Shown here piece after piece: positions 34,599-43,158 of a stretch of 64,000 nucleotides of DNA. The notes under the pieces were generated by a model. It saw nothing but the letters and a program-made list of their open reading frames with translations, did not search any database and was not told the origin of the DNA. How positions within the stretch are numbered: the stretch's first letter is position 1; every line of letters starts with the position of its first letter. The position numbers and the translations under genes were made by a program. Source of the DNA: JAJDXO01 sp965221855 (GTDB lineage Bacteria > Pseudomonadota > Alphaproteobacteria > Rhodospirillales > UBA2165); contig CBDCSV010000005.1 in the NCBI GenBank assembly GCA_965221855.1, positions 124,001-188,000 on the forward strand. Direction: 5' to 3'.

Positions 34599-35836
34599 TT
34601 CCCTGAGACTTGTTTTCGTGAATGAAGACCGCGAAGAGGATGCGGTCCATTGAGGTTTTATCCTTGAAGGTTCCCATGGGCCGGGTTCGTCTGCGAACCT
34701 CGCGGAACCTCCGTTCGATGGCATTGGTGGTCCTGACCTGCTTTCGCTCGGCGAGGTCCTTGTAGCGGAAGCAGGTGAGCAGGTCGTCGAGGTCGTTGCG
34801 CAGGCAGGCGACGGCCTTGGGGTAGGTATCTTCCCAGGCGTCGGCGAAGCGGCGGGCGGCGGTCTCGGCCTTGCGGCGGTTGGGGGCATTCATGACGGCG
34901 TGGACGTCGGCCTTGACGGCCTGCTGGTCGGCTACGCGGACCTTGTTGAGGATGTTCCTGATTTTGTGCGCCCAGCACCTCTGAACGGGGATGCCGTGAT
35001 AGACGATCGGCAAGGCGGCGAGCAGGCCTTGGCCGCCATCAACGCAGATCATCTCAAGGCCCTCGCCGGTGAGGCCGCGGCGGTGCAACGCGGTGAGGAA
35101 GCGCTCCCACTCCGCGGCGCTCTCGCTGGCGGCGAGTTGGAAGTCGATAATCTCCTTCTTGCCGTCGTGCCGTATGCCCAGCGCCACCAGGACCGGCCTC
35201 CTGAGCGCGCCGGCGCCGGTCTTGCAGGCCAGCACCACGCCGTCGAGCATCAGCGCCTTGTAGGCGTTCTTCAGCGGCCGGCGGTGGAATGCGGCGACCG
35301 ACAGATCGAGGGTCTTGGCGACCCGGCTCACCGTCGCGGCCGAGACCGGACGCCCGAGCAGGGCAAGCAGGACCTCGCCGACCTTGCGGGTCGAGAGCCC
35401 CAGCACGAAGCCGGCCAGGATGGCGCGGTCGATCTCTGGAGCGCGCCTTGCGTAGCTCTTCAGAACCTCGGTCGGGCAGAAGTGCCGGGTGCGCGGCACG
35501 TTGAGCTCGATGTCGCCGAGCTCGCTGAGCAGGCGGCGCCGGTAGGTGCCGTTGCGCCGGTCGCGCATAGCGCTGCCATCGAGGCCGTCGAGCCAGCGAT
35601 CCACCGCCTCGGCCATCCGGCCCTCGATGATCTCGGCCAGCGCCTGGCGGCCAAGCGGGCGATAACCCTCGCCCCAGTCCAATCCGCCTGCTTGCATCTC
35701 CTTCACCACCTCAAAGGCTTGTGGTAGGTTCTCAATCGTTACAGCTTGCTGTGGCATCGGGGTGCTCCTTCTTGCGGTTGTCGTAAACCACAGGGAGTAC
35801 CCCATTCCCAACTGACACATAAATTTTTACGTCACC
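34557..35836 (-). mobile_element. IS256-family insertion sequence, copy 1 (1280 bp)
   Basis: The ends GGTAACGTC and GACGTCACC-type begin terminal inverted repeats of about 25 bases with a few mismatches, both running into TTATGTGTCAG. A nine-base target duplication ATTTGGACA lies at 34548-34556 and 35837-35845. The same 1280-bp element occurs at 37959-39238 in the opposite orientation. Confidence 0.95.
34564..35757 (-). CDS. IS256/Mutator-family transposase, copy 1
   Basis: A 397-residue DDE transposase. The ATG at 35757 has AAGGAG eight bases upstream and is preferred over the longer frame from 35820, which runs back into the terminal repeat. Family segments are DGVVLACKTGAG, CVDGGQGLLAALP, the CWAHKIRNILNKV signature and the late NAIERRFREVRRRTRPMG. 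It appears intact. It differs from the other copy at one recognised position (E rather than K in ALAEII-x-GRM). Confidence 0.95.
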   Translation of the reverse strand: MPQQAVTIENLPQAFEVVKEMQAGGLDWGEGYRPLGRQALAEIIEGRMAEAVDRWLDGLDGSAMRDRRNGTYRRRLLSELGDIELNVPRTRHFCPTEVLKSYARRAPEIDRAILAGFVLGLSTRKVGEVLLALLGRPVSAATVSRVAKTLDLSVAAFHRRPLKNAYKALMLDGVVLACKTGAGALRRPVLVALGIRHDGKKEIIDFQLAASESAAEWERFLTALHRRGLTGEGLEMICVDGGQGLLAALPIVYHGIPVQRCWAHKIRNILNKVRVADQQAVKADVHAVMNAPNRRKAETAARRFADAWEDTYPKAVACLRNDLDDLLTCFRYKDLAERKQVRTTNAIERRFREVRRRTRPMGTFKDKTSMDRILFAVFIHENKSQGISTPVSLTHNS

Positions 35837-35844
35837 ATTTGGAC

Positions 35845-36150
35845 ATGAATGCGCAACTGTCTATTCCCAAGTCCGAACTGGCCGATTTCTGTCGGGCGCA
35901 CGGCATCCGGCGTCTGGCGATTTTCGGCTCGGCGCTGCGGGCGGATTTCGGCCCCGAAAGCGATATCGACGTGCTGGTCGAGTTCGCGCCGGATCGCGCA
36001 CCCGGCCTGTTGGGCGTGGCGGGCATGGAGATCGAGTTGTCGCCGCTGTTCGGCGGCCGCAAGGTGGACCTGCGGACCCCGGAAGACCTGAGCCGGTATT
36101 TCCGCCAGGAAGTCCTCGACACGGCGGAAGTCCAGTATGCGCAGGGATGA
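35845..36150 (+). CDS. mntA: MNT-type nucleotidyltransferase antitoxin
   Basis: A 101-residue minimal nucleotidyltransferase. The motif G28-S29 ... D40-I-D42 in FGSALRADFGPESDIDVLVEF carries the metal-binding aspartates. In HEPN/MNT systems this protein neutralises the HEPN RNase, in studied cases by adenylylating a tyrosine next to its R-x4-H motif. Its start ATG begins at the last base of the IS target duplication. The natural AAGGTG ribosome-binding site is on the far side of the 1280-bp insertion, so expression now depends on IS sequence. Its end overlaps the HEPN gene by 14 bases. Confidence 0.9.
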   Translation: MNAQLSIPKSELADFCRAHGIRRLAIFGSALRADFGPESDIDVLVEFAPDRAPGLLGVAGMEIELSPLFGGRKVDLRTPEDLSRYFRQEVLDTAEVQYAQG

Positions 36151-36499
36151 CGAAATCCGTTTGCTGCACATGCTGGACGCCGCGCGGGAAGCGGTGGGCT
36201 TCGCTCGGGGACGGACGCGCGGCGACCTCGACAACAATCGCCAACTGGTCCTTGCGCTGGTCAAGGATGTCGAGATCGTCGGCGAGGCGGCAACGCAGGT
36301 CACCGAGCCCACACGTCAACATTTGTCGGCGATACCGTGGGAGCGGATCGTCGGGATGCGCAATCGACTCGTCCATGCGTATTTCGACATCAATCTCGAT
36401 ATCGTCTGGAAAACGGTACAGGGAGACTTGCCGGAATTGATCTCTCTGCTCGAGCGGGCCATCCCGTCCGAGCGCGGCCCGGCGGCGAAGTCGGACTAG
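36137..36499 (+). CDS. hepT: HEPN-domain toxin (putative RNase)
   Basis: A 120-residue all-helical HEPN protein. The catalytic R-x4-H motif is R75-N-R-L-V-H80 with Y82 two residues later, the tyrosine that MNT partners modify in the described system. It should act as an RNA-cleaving toxin when not neutralised. The ATG lies within the last codons of the MNT gene, the usual antitoxin-first coupling of this family. The sequence looks intact, so toxin activity may be retained or compensated despite the IS upstream of the antitoxin. Confidence 0.9.
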   Translation: MRRDDEIRLLHMLDAAREAVGFARGRTRGDLDNNRQLVLALVKDVEIVGEAATQVTEPTRQHLSAIPWERIVGMRNRLVHAYFDINLDIVWKTVQGDLPELISLLERAIPSERGPAAKSD

Positions 36500-36619
36500 T
36501 GGCGCGCGCGATCATCGGCCGCTTCTCCGGACTCAAGCGCATGCGACGATCCCGGCGTGTTCGTCGAAATCCCGTTGGTCAACCAAATTCGGGATCGCGT
36601 TCGTGCGTGGTGTAGCGCC

Positions 36620-36713
36620 GAAAATCATGGTGTCGGTGGTTCGATTCCGCCCCTGGGCACCACTTCTCCATTATTTTCAATGAATTGAAGAAAATACCCG
36701 GTGCTTGCCCGAT
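36620..36713 (+). repeat. Right attachment-type direct repeat
   Basis: Second copy of the 94-base repeat at 34292-34385. It contains the tRNA-Phe sequence from the anticodon loop to CCA but no 5' half, so it is not a functional tRNA. It closes a 2.3-kb interval holding the short frame, IS, MNT and HEPN genes. Confidence 0.9.
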
Positions 36714-36745
36714 GAACGGGTTCGTCTAGAGCGAATTGCGTTTGA

Positions 36746-37831
36746 TCACTCGCGCTCGGCCAGAAGCGCCAGGAGCGGCGGGTTGATGTACAGTTTCTCG
36801 CGCCTCGCCTTGATCTCCTCGAGGAGGCCTTCGGCTGCGAGGGCCTTCAAATAGACGGCGGCCGTTTGGCGCTTGGCGATATCCGCTTTGACCACGTCGC
36901 CGATCCGGCAGTAAGGATGCACGAAGATCAGTTCGGTCAGTTCCCGGGAGTAGATCTTCGGCAATCTCTGTCGAATGGTGGCGCCCGTCTCGTCGAGAAG
37001 CTCCCGGATCGCGCGGATTTTTGCCGTCGTCCACTCCGCCATCGTTCCGACGGCCTCCAGAATGAAGAGAATCCACGTTTCCCAATCCTGCCGGGTCGTC
37101 ACCGCGAGCAGATACCGGTAGTAGAGCGCCTTGTTCCGGATGAGGTGCCGGCTGAGATAAAGGACCGGAACGTCGAGCAGGCCCTTGTCGACGAGATAGA
37201 GCAGGTTCAGGACGCGTCCGGTTCGGCCGTTTCCGTCGATGAACGGGTGGATCGCCTCGAACTGATAATGCATCACCGCAAGGCGGATCAGCGGGTCGAT
37301 CTCCTCGGTCTCGTGAATGTAGCGTTCCCAGTTGGCCAGCTTGCTCCGGAGAATGTCCCGTCCCTCCGGCGGCGTGTAGATGACTTGCTGGGTCAAGTCG
37401 TTTACCAGCGCCGTTCCCGGCGTGTCGCGAATGTCCAGTTCCACGCCCTTGATCGTTCGACAGACTTCGACCGCGATGGCGGCCGAAACCGGCCGGTGGG
37501 TCAGCATCTCGAAACCGCGGTGCAACGCGGTGCGGTAGCGCAGAGCTTCCCTGGTGGCAGGGTCGGCTCGGCCCGCCGCGTCGTTGGCATAGCGGAACAG
37601 CCGGTCGGCCGTCGTGACGATGTTCTCGATCTCGGAACTCGCCTGCGCTTCGAGAAGGGGGATCGAATTGATCAGCATCGCCTGGTTCGGGATGAGAGTC
37701 CCGGAGACGCGGAGCTCCGCCAGGGCCGTGCGTGCGGCAATGCAACTGCGAAGAACGGCCTTTGTTTCGATTTCCGAAGCCGGCGGCAGGTCAGGAAGGT
37801 CATTGAAGGGGCGGTTGGGGTCGAACGCCAT
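36746..37831 (-). CDS. Fic-domain AMP-transferase-type protein, class II
   Basis: A 361-residue Fic protein. The Fic motif is H195-PFIDGNGRTGR206, complete, predicting nucleotidyl transfer (usually AMP) to a hydroxyl side chain of a target protein. An N-terminal inhibitory motif of the S/T-xxx-E-G/N type occurs as S65-SEI-E69-N70, so it is self-inhibited class II. The C terminus ends with a winged-helix-like segment (GDVVKADIAKRQTAAVYLKAL). I chose ATG 37831 over the longer frame because the extra residues translate operator palindromes. Its promoter region ends at the left end of the ISAs1-type element. Confidence 0.93.
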   Translation of the reverse strand: MAFDPNRPFNDLPDLPPASEIETKAVLRSCIAARTALAELRVSGTLIPNQAMLINSIPLLEAQASSEIENIVTTADRLFRYANDAAGRADPATREALRYRTALHRGFEMLTHRPVSAAIAVEVCRTIKGVELDIRDTPGTALVNDLTQQVIYTPPEGRDILRSKLANWERYIHETEEIDPLIRLAVMHYQFEAIHPFIDGNGRTGRVLNLLYLVDKGLLDVPVLYLSRHLIRNKALYYRYLLAVTTRQDWETWILFILEAVGTMAEWTTAKIRAIRELLDETGATIRQRLPKIYSRELTELIFVHPYCRIGDVVKADIAKRQTAAVYLKALAAEGLLEEIKARREKLYINPPLLALLAERE

Positions 37832-37870
37832 ATCGATGTATCCTGCTCCCGTCGACACATGTTCCGAACA

Positions 37871-37932
37871 TGTCGATCTTATCGACACTTCACTCAAATA
37901 TGTCGATGTAAATAGAATATATCGACATATTT
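37871..37932. promoter_or_regulatory. Operator-like palindromes upstream of the Fic gene
   Basis: TGTCGAT at 37871-37877 and ATCGACA at 37881-37887 form a perfect palindrome with a three-base centre. Twelve-base arms AAATATGTCGAT (37896-37907) and ATCGACATATTT (37921-37932) form a second with 13 bases between. All share the half-site TGTCGAT. They lie 40-101 bases upstream of the Fic start and suggest cooperative repressor binding, possibly by the Fic protein's own winged helix. Confidence 0.7.
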
Positions 37933-37958
37933 GGCCTTGGCAACAGGGCAATCGCATT

Positions 37959-39238
37959 GGTGACGTAAAAATTTATGTGTCAGTTGGGAATGGGGTACTC
38001 CCTGTGGTTTACGACAACCGCAAGAAGGAGCACCCCGATGCCACAGCAAGCTGTAACGATTGAGAACCTACCACAAGCCTTTGAGGTGGTGAAGGAGATG
38101 CAAGCAGGCGGATTGGACTGGGGCGAGGGTTATCGCCCGCTTGGCCGCCAGGCGCTGGCCGAGATCATCAAGGGCCGGATGGCCGAGGCGGTGGATCGCT
38201 GGCTCGACGGCCTCGATGGCAGCGCTATGCGCGACCGGCGCAACGGCACCTACCGGCGCCGCCTGCTCAGCGAGCTCGGCGACATCGAGCTCAACGTGCC
38301 GCGCACCCGGCACTTCTGCCCGACCGAGGTTCTGAAGAGCTACGCAAGGCGCGCTCCAGAGATCGACCGCGCCATCCTGGCCGGCTTCGTGCTGGGGCTC
38401 TCGACCCGCAAGGTCGGCGAGGTCCTGCTTGCCCTGCTCGGGCGTCCGGTCTCGGCCGCGACGGTGAGCCGGGTCGCCAAGACCCTCGATCTGTCGGTCG
38501 CCGCATTCCACCGCCGGCCGCTGAAGAACGCCTACAAGGCGCTGATGCTCGACGGCGTGGTGCTGGCCTGCAAGACCGGCGCCGGCGCGCTCAGGAGGCC
38601 GGTCCTGGTGGCGCTGGGCATACGGCACGACGGCAAGAAGGAGATTATCGACTTCCAACTCGCCGCCAGCGAGAGCGCCGCGGAGTGGGAGCGCTTCCTC
38701 ACCGCGTTGCACCGCCGCGGCCTCACCGGCGAGGGCCTTGAGATGATCTGCGTTGATGGCGGCCAAGGCCTGCTCGCCGCCTTGCCGATCGTCTATCACG
38801 GCATCCCCGTTCAGAGGTGCTGGGCGCACAAAATCAGGAACATCCTCAACAAGGTCCGCGTAGCCGACCAGCAGGCCGTCAAGGCCGACGTCCACGCCGT
38901 CATGAATGCCCCCAACCGCCGCAAGGCCGAGACCGCCGCCCGCCGCTTCGCCGACGCCTGGGAAGATACCTACCCCAAGGCCGTCGCCTGCCTGCGCAAC
39001 GACCTCGACGACCTGCTCACCTGCTTCCGCTACAAGGACCTCGCCGAGCGAAAGCAGGTCAGGACCACCAATGCCATCGAACGGAGGTTCCGCGAGGTTC
39101 GCAGACGAACCCGGCCCATGGGAACCTTCAAGGATAAAACCTCAATGGACCGCATCCTCTTCGCGGTCTTCATTCACGAAAACAAGTCTCAGGGAATCAG
39201 TACCCCAGTCTCCCTGACACATAACTCTTGACGTTACC
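37959..39238 (+). mobile_element. IS256-family insertion sequence, copy 2, nested in the ISAs1-type element
   Basis: 1280 bp, same ends as copy 1, inverted relative to it. The eight-base target duplication ATCGCATT lies at 37951-37958 and 39239-39246 and is itself terminal-repeat sequence of the ISAs1 element, which proves the order of insertion. Confidence 0.95.
38038..39231 (+). CDS. IS256/Mutator-family transposase, copy 2
   Basis: Same 397-residue DDE transposase as at 34564-35757, with K instead of E in the ALAEII-x-GRM segment as the only difference I found in the protein. AAGGAG precedes the ATG by eight bases. The near-identity of the two copies suggests recent transposition within this genome. 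Confidence 0.95.
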   Translation: MPQQAVTIENLPQAFEVVKEMQAGGLDWGEGYRPLGRQALAEIIKGRMAEAVDRWLDGLDGSAMRDRRNGTYRRRLLSELGDIELNVPRTRHFCPTEVLKSYARRAPEIDRAILAGFVLGLSTRKVGEVLLALLGRPVSAATVSRVAKTLDLSVAAFHRRPLKNAYKALMLDGVVLACKTGAGALRRPVLVALGIRHDGKKEIIDFQLAASESAAEWERFLTALHRRGLTGEGLEMICVDGGQGLLAALPIVYHGIPVQRCWAHKIRNILNKVRVADQQAVKADVHAVMNAPNRRKAETAARRFADAWEDTYPKAVACLRNDLDDLLTCFRYKDLAERKQVRTTNAIERRFREVRRRTRPMGTFKDKTSMDRILFAVFIHENKSQGISTPVSLTHNS

Positions 39239-39244
39239 ATCGCA

Positions 39245-40354
39245 TTAGCCTATTTCGGCGATGAGTTTTCGGAGGAAGTTGTCGCTCCACCCGGCGCGAT
39301 TGAACTTGAGACGGTTTGATCCCTTGTCCTTGTTGCGTTTGATGACGTTGAGGGCGAGGCGTCTGAGGAGAGCGAGGTTTTCCGGGGCGTTGTCCTTGCG
39401 GGCTCGGGCCTGATCTTCGTCCATGACCACATCGAGCACCCAATGGAGTTGGTTCTCGATCCCCCAGTGTCCGCGGACGAGGCGGTTCAGTTCGTCGGCG
39501 GTGAGCGGCCAGGAGGCGATGAAGTAGCGCACCGCTGTCGTGGCCCGGCCGTCGGTCTCGCGGCTGGAGGTGACCTTGCCGACAGCGGCCAGGGCCGGCC
39601 ACCGGTGGGCTTCGGCGAGCCAGTCCATATCGTGCAGCACCTCGGCGCGGCGGGTTTCGATGCGGCCGTGGCCGGCGTCCACCGTCTGGTCCACGCCGTC
39701 GGCGGGCGCCTGGGGATCGTCCAGCAGCAGTTTGACGTCGGCGAGAAGGTCGGGCTGGTTGGCCTTCAGCGCCATCAGGTAATCGGCGCCGGCCTCGTGG
39801 ATGTCGCGGGCCGTGCCGCTCTGGCAGTGCATGGCGTCCATGGTCATCACCGCGCCTTCGAGGCTGAGCAGCTTGAGCAAGGCCGGCACGGCGGTGATCT
39901 CGTTGCTCGCGCCCACGTTCATCTGGCCTAGAACCAGCCGCTGATCGGCGGCCCAGGCGCTGACCAGGTGGAGCGGCGAGGTTCCGGAGGCCCGATCGAA
40001 GGAGCGCCTCAGGCTCTTGCCATCAATCGCAACAACCTCCGCCCGGGCGGTCGCGAAATCGGACATGAAGCGCTGGAAGGCGGCATGAAAGGCCCGCGGG
40101 TCCAACAACCGGAACAGCCGCGAGAAGGTGTCGTGGCTGGGCGGGCCAGCGGGCAGGGTCAGGAACTCGCGCAGCACCTCTTCCTTGGCCTCGGCGAAGT
40201 CCGCCATGTCAACGCACGACGTGCTTCCACACAGCGCCGCGCACAGCGCCATGAACAGCATCTCAAGAAGATCATGACGCAACGCGTTGCCCGTGCGCGG
40301 ATCATCAAGACCCGAAAAACTCTCCCGAAATCTCTCCACCGAAACCTCCATCAA
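39245..40354 (-). CDS. ISAs1-family transposase, copy 1
   Basis: A 369-residue DDE transposase. The N-terminal region HDLLEMLFMALCAALCG and FAEAKEEVLREFL is typical of ISAs1 transposases. The catalytic DDE domain shows VVAIDGKSLRRSFD, MTMDAMHCQ and RGHWGIENQLHWVLDVV, which includes the last acidic residue. It is complete and identical in translation to the copy at 59558-60667. The 218 bases between this gene and the RsbW-like gene hold the element's right end and a short promoter interval. Confidence 0.95.
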   Translation of the reverse strand: MMEVSVERFRESFSGLDDPRTGNALRHDLLEMLFMALCAALCGSTSCVDMADFAEAKEEVLREFLTLPAGPPSHDTFSRLFRLLDPRAFHAAFQRFMSDFATARAEVVAIDGKSLRRSFDRASGTSPLHLVSAWAADQRLVLGQMNVGASNEITAVPALLKLLSLEGAVMTMDAMHCQSGTARDIHEAGADYLMALKANQPDLLADVKLLLDDPQAPADGVDQTVDAGHGRIETRRAEVLHDMDWLAEAHRWPALAAVGKVTSSRETDGRATTAVRYFIASWPLTADELNRLVRGHWGIENQLHWVLDVVMDEDQARARKDNAPENLALLRRLALNVIKRNKDKGSNRLKFNRAGWSDNFLRKLIAEIG

Positions 40355-40572
40355 ACGTCAAAGAAGCTCCAGCAGCAGCGATACTCATTTCCATTCCGTT
40401 TACGAAGCCATTCCGTTCACGAACCAAATCAAATGCGATTGCCCTGCTGGAAACCCCTTTTGTCAATACAGCCCAGGTCCATTATGGTACGATTTGTCTT
40501 ATCGAGGCTCTTGCGGTGTCGTCACGATCTTCCGCTCCAAGTCCCGTTGCCGCCGGTTAGGAATCTGTCGCA

Positions 40573-41001
40573 ATGAAGATATCGCTGAACAACGATCTTG
40601 GTGAGCTTCGCACCGCGGCGGAGCAAATCGACGCGTTTTGCGAATCCCACGACATGCCCGCCGCCATCACCTATGCCGTCAACCTCTCCGTCGACGAATT
40701 GCTGACCAATACGATCAGCTACGGCTACGACGACGACGAAGTGCATGGCCTCGACCTCGCCCTTCGCATGGACGGAGACGTCATCGTCATCGAGATCACC
40801 GACGATGCCAAGCCATTCGATCCCTCCCAGAACACGACGCCGGATACCAGCGCCGGCATTGACGAGCGATCCATCGGCGGCTTGGGTATTTTTCTGGTGC
40901 ACGAACTGATGGACGAGGTTCAGTACCGCCGGATTGACGAACGGAACATCGTCACTCTCCGGAAACGGGCCGACGCCGACGACCAAAGTGCCCTCGCGTA
41001 A
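40573..41001 (+). CDS. RsbW-like ATP-binding kinase (anti-sigma/anti-antagonist type)
   Basis: A 142-residue single-domain GHKL ATPase of the RsbW/SpoIIAB class. The N-box is in NLSVDELLTNTISYGY (glutamate and asparagine for Mg-ATP), the G1 region in ITDDAKPFDPSQ, and the G2 region in GGLGIFLVHELMDEV. Such proteins bind a sigma factor or other target and phosphorylate a STAS antagonist. Two STAS proteins and a SpoIIE/PP2C phosphatase lie within 12 kb. No sigma-factor gene is in the window. It faces the phosphatase gene, 210 bases away. Confidence 0.9.
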   Translation: MKISLNNDLGELRTAAEQIDAFCESHDMPAAITYAVNLSVDELLTNTISYGYDDDEVHGLDLALRMDGDVIVIEITDDAKPFDPSQNTTPDTSAGIDERSIGGLGIFLVHELMDEVQYRRIDERNIVTLRKRADADDQSALA

Positions 41002-41034
41002 GGCCATGTCCCGGAATCGGCGGAACGGCGGCCA

Positions 41035-41190
41035 GCGCTGGGTGAGAGGAATTCCTATATCCCCCCCCACCCTCGACGCCCGGCCGGTTGCCGGCCGTCT
41101 CGACCTCCCCCTCCATGGGGGGAGGTAGACCAATGCACCAATTCCCTCCCCCCTCCGACGGGGAGGGTCAGGGAGGGGGGGGTGCCGGGC
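41035..41190. repeat. Intergenic GC-rich palindromic repeat block
   Basis: Between the convergent RsbW-like and phosphatase genes. It holds CCGGCCGG-type palindromes, CCTCCCCC/GGGGGGAGG inverted arms and C and G tracts. Similar CTCTCCCCC/GGGGGAGAG blocks occur at 56820-56905 and 56975-57045. It may end transcription of both genes. No coding frame is supported. Confidence 0.6.
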
Positions 41191-41211
41191 CTAACGGTAT
41201 CCTGACACGGG

Positions 41212-43158
41212 CTAACCGAGGTATCTCAGGACCATGCAGGTGATGTCGTCGGACTGGGGCGCATCGACGACGAACGCCTCGACCGCATTCGACACGTTGT
41301 CGATAACCGAACGAATCGGCGCTTGTGTATCCTCCGCCAAAACGTCCGCCAAACGCTCCTCGCCGAACTCCTCGTCAGCGTCGTTCATCGCTTCGGAGAT
41401 ACCGTCGGTGTAGAGAAACAGGGTATCGCCCGGATTCATCTCGACCGTGGCCTCGTTGTAGTCGAGACCGGGCATAACGCCCACCACGACGCCGCTGGTG
41501 GTCGGGAGATCCGCGACCTGGCCGTCCGCACCGACCAGGAACGGCGGGTTGTGTCCGGCGTTGGCGTAGTCGAAACGGCCGCTCGTGGGATCGAGAATAC
41601 CGTAGAACATGGTTACGAAGAGACTGTGGGGATTCTGCTCGCAGACGGCCTCGTTGACCTCGCGCATGCATCGGCCCGGGCTGCCGTACTCATGGGCGGC
41701 GGAGCGCATCATGGTTCTGACGATCGCCATGAAGAACGCCGCCGGCACGCCCTTGCCCGACACGTCGGCAATGACGATACCCAGCCTTCCGTCCGGCAGC
41801 GTGAAACAGTCGTAGAAGTCGCCGCCCAGCTCCTGGGCCGGCGTCATCATGGCGCTGCCGGCGTAGGCCTGACTTTCCGGGATTTCGCGCGGCAGGATCG
41901 CGCCTTGCAGGGACCGGGCGATACGGAGCTCCTCATCGACGCGCTTCCGCGCCTTTTCGAGTTCCTCGTTCTTTTGCTCCAGGTCCGCCGTGCGTTCGCG
42001 CACAAGACCTTCCAGGTGCTGCTCGCGGTTCTGCACATCGCGCGCCATGGTCTGAAACACCCGCACAAGAGTGCCCAGCTCGTCTCTCCGGTCGGCGACG
42101 ACATCGAGGGAGGCCGGCTCGAAATCTCCTTTATCCATCTCTTCGGCGCCGCGGGTCAGCGCGACCACGGGCCGCGCGATGCGGCGGGCCGATACGATGG
42201 TGATCACCGAGCCCGCCGCGAAGGCCACGGCGGCGGCGATCACGCCGAGGATCGTGATGTCCAGCAACAGGCTATCCAAATGGGTGCGGGGCAAGCGCAT
42301 GACGACCACGCCGGTGGCGATGCTCCAGCGGCCCAGAATCGGCGCCGCGACATGCAGCGCGTCCTGATCGATTCTTGAAAATGCCGCCTTGTCTGATGCA
42401 CGGTCGATCACGGCCGCGTTGAGGGCGCGTTCGGCGAGTTCCCTTCCGGCCGCCGGAAGAGCGGCCTCGCGCGCACTGCCGATGGCCGCGGCGGTGACCT
42501 CCAGACGGTCGTCAACCACCCAGATCGCCTCGATGCCCTCCTGATCGGCGAGCGCCTCGGCGAGGCCGGCGGCCGGTACGATCTCGCCGGCCTCGTCTTC
42601 GACACTGCCGACGAGGACGAACCGGTCGGGACCAAGCCGCACGCTCACGTAATGCAATGTCCGCTCGAATTTGTCCCGCAGCGTCGACCGCAGCGACACG
42701 GCGAAACGGTTTCCCGCAAGAAGCGGTATCAGTTCACGCCGGTCTATGCCGGCCTCGGTGAGGTCCGCGTATCCGATGACATCGACGCCGACACCGTTGA
42801 CGGCGCGCGCGATCGGTTGGCCCGAACTGTCGAGCAGCCAGATGTCGTCGATCACGCTGTCGGCGGTGATCTCGACCAGCGACATGATCAGGTCTTCCGT
42901 CCGGCGCGTGTCCGCGAGCCGGGCGATGGCGACGGACTGCGCCTCCATCTCCAGCAGGGACGCGGCATCGATTTCGTGGAGAAACGCCTCGGAGCGGTTG
43001 GCCTCGGCGGCGATCAGGCCCGCGATCAGCCGCCCACGGCCTTCGGCCTGTTCGACCAGGGCATCGTGCGCAAGCAGGCCCATGACGATTGCAACACCGA
43101 CGATGGCCAAACCGACCGACGTCAACACGGTCACCATAAGCCGAAGGGAAAGGGTCAT
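41212..43158 (-). CDS. Membrane-sensor SpoIIE/RsbU-type PP2C phosphatase
   Basis: A 648-residue inner-membrane sensor phosphatase. One membrane helix lies at about 9-29, a periplasmic cache-like sensor spans about 30-280, and a second helix follows at about 285-310. Then come a HAMP region (RRIARPVVALTRGAEEM), a coiled coil around 370-410 (LEQKNEELEKARKRVDEEL) and a C-terminal PP2C domain. The latter has GGDFYDCF and DVSGKG, with metal-binding aspartates at the usual positions. It would dephosphorylate STAS antagonists when an extracytoplasmic signal is sensed. Its start overlaps the stop of the permease gene by four bases. Confidence 0.92.
   Translation of the reverse strand: MTLSLRLMVTVLTSVGLAIVGVAIVMGLLAHDALVEQAEGRGRLIAGLIAAEANRSEAFLHEIDAASLLEMEAQSVAIARLADTRRTEDLIMSLVEITADSVIDDIWLLDSSGQPIARAVNGVGVDVIGYADLTEAGIDRRELIPLLAGNRFAVSLRSTLRDKFERTLHYVSVRLGPDRFVLVGSVEDEAGEIVPAAGLAEALADQEGIEAIWVVDDRLEVTAAAIGSAREAALPAAGRELAERALNAAVIDRASDKAAFSRIDQDALHVAAPILGRWSIATGVVVMRLPRTHLDSLLLDITILGVIAAAVAFAAGSVITIVSARRIARPVVALTRGAEEMDKGDFEPASLDVVADRRDELGTLVRVFQTMARDVQNREQHLEGLVRERTADLEQKNEELEKARKRVDEELRIARSLQGAILPREIPESQAYAGSAMMTPAQELGGDFYDCFTLPDGRLGIVIADVSGKGVPAAFFMAIVRTMMRSAAHEYGSPGRCMREVNEAVCEQNPHSLFVTMFYGILDPTSGRFDYANAGHNPPFLVGADGQVADLPTTSGVVVGVMPGLDYNEATVEMNPGDTLFLYTDGISEAMNDADEEFGEERLADVLAEDTQAPIRSVIDNVSNAVEAFVVDAPQSDDITCMVLRYLG

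Larger units (their letters stand above)
37944..40446 (-). mobile_element. ISAs1-family element, copy 1, with nested IS256-family copy
   Basis: The ends are CAGGGCAATCGCATT and its inverse. The total length minus the nested 1280-bp IS and its eight-base duplication is 1215 bp, exactly the length of the second copy at 59545-60759. No target duplication is seen in the flanks. The nested element sits 15 bases inside the left end, leaving the transposase gene intact. Confidence 0.92.

Noticed and set aside
36620..36663. Second tRNA-Phe
   Set aside because: Only the 3' half from the anticodon loop onward is present. It is the attachment-site copy, not a gene.
37934..37943. Target duplication flanking the ISAs1-type copies
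   Set aside because: Neither the two flanks of each copy nor the crossed flanks of the pair match over 8-10 bases.
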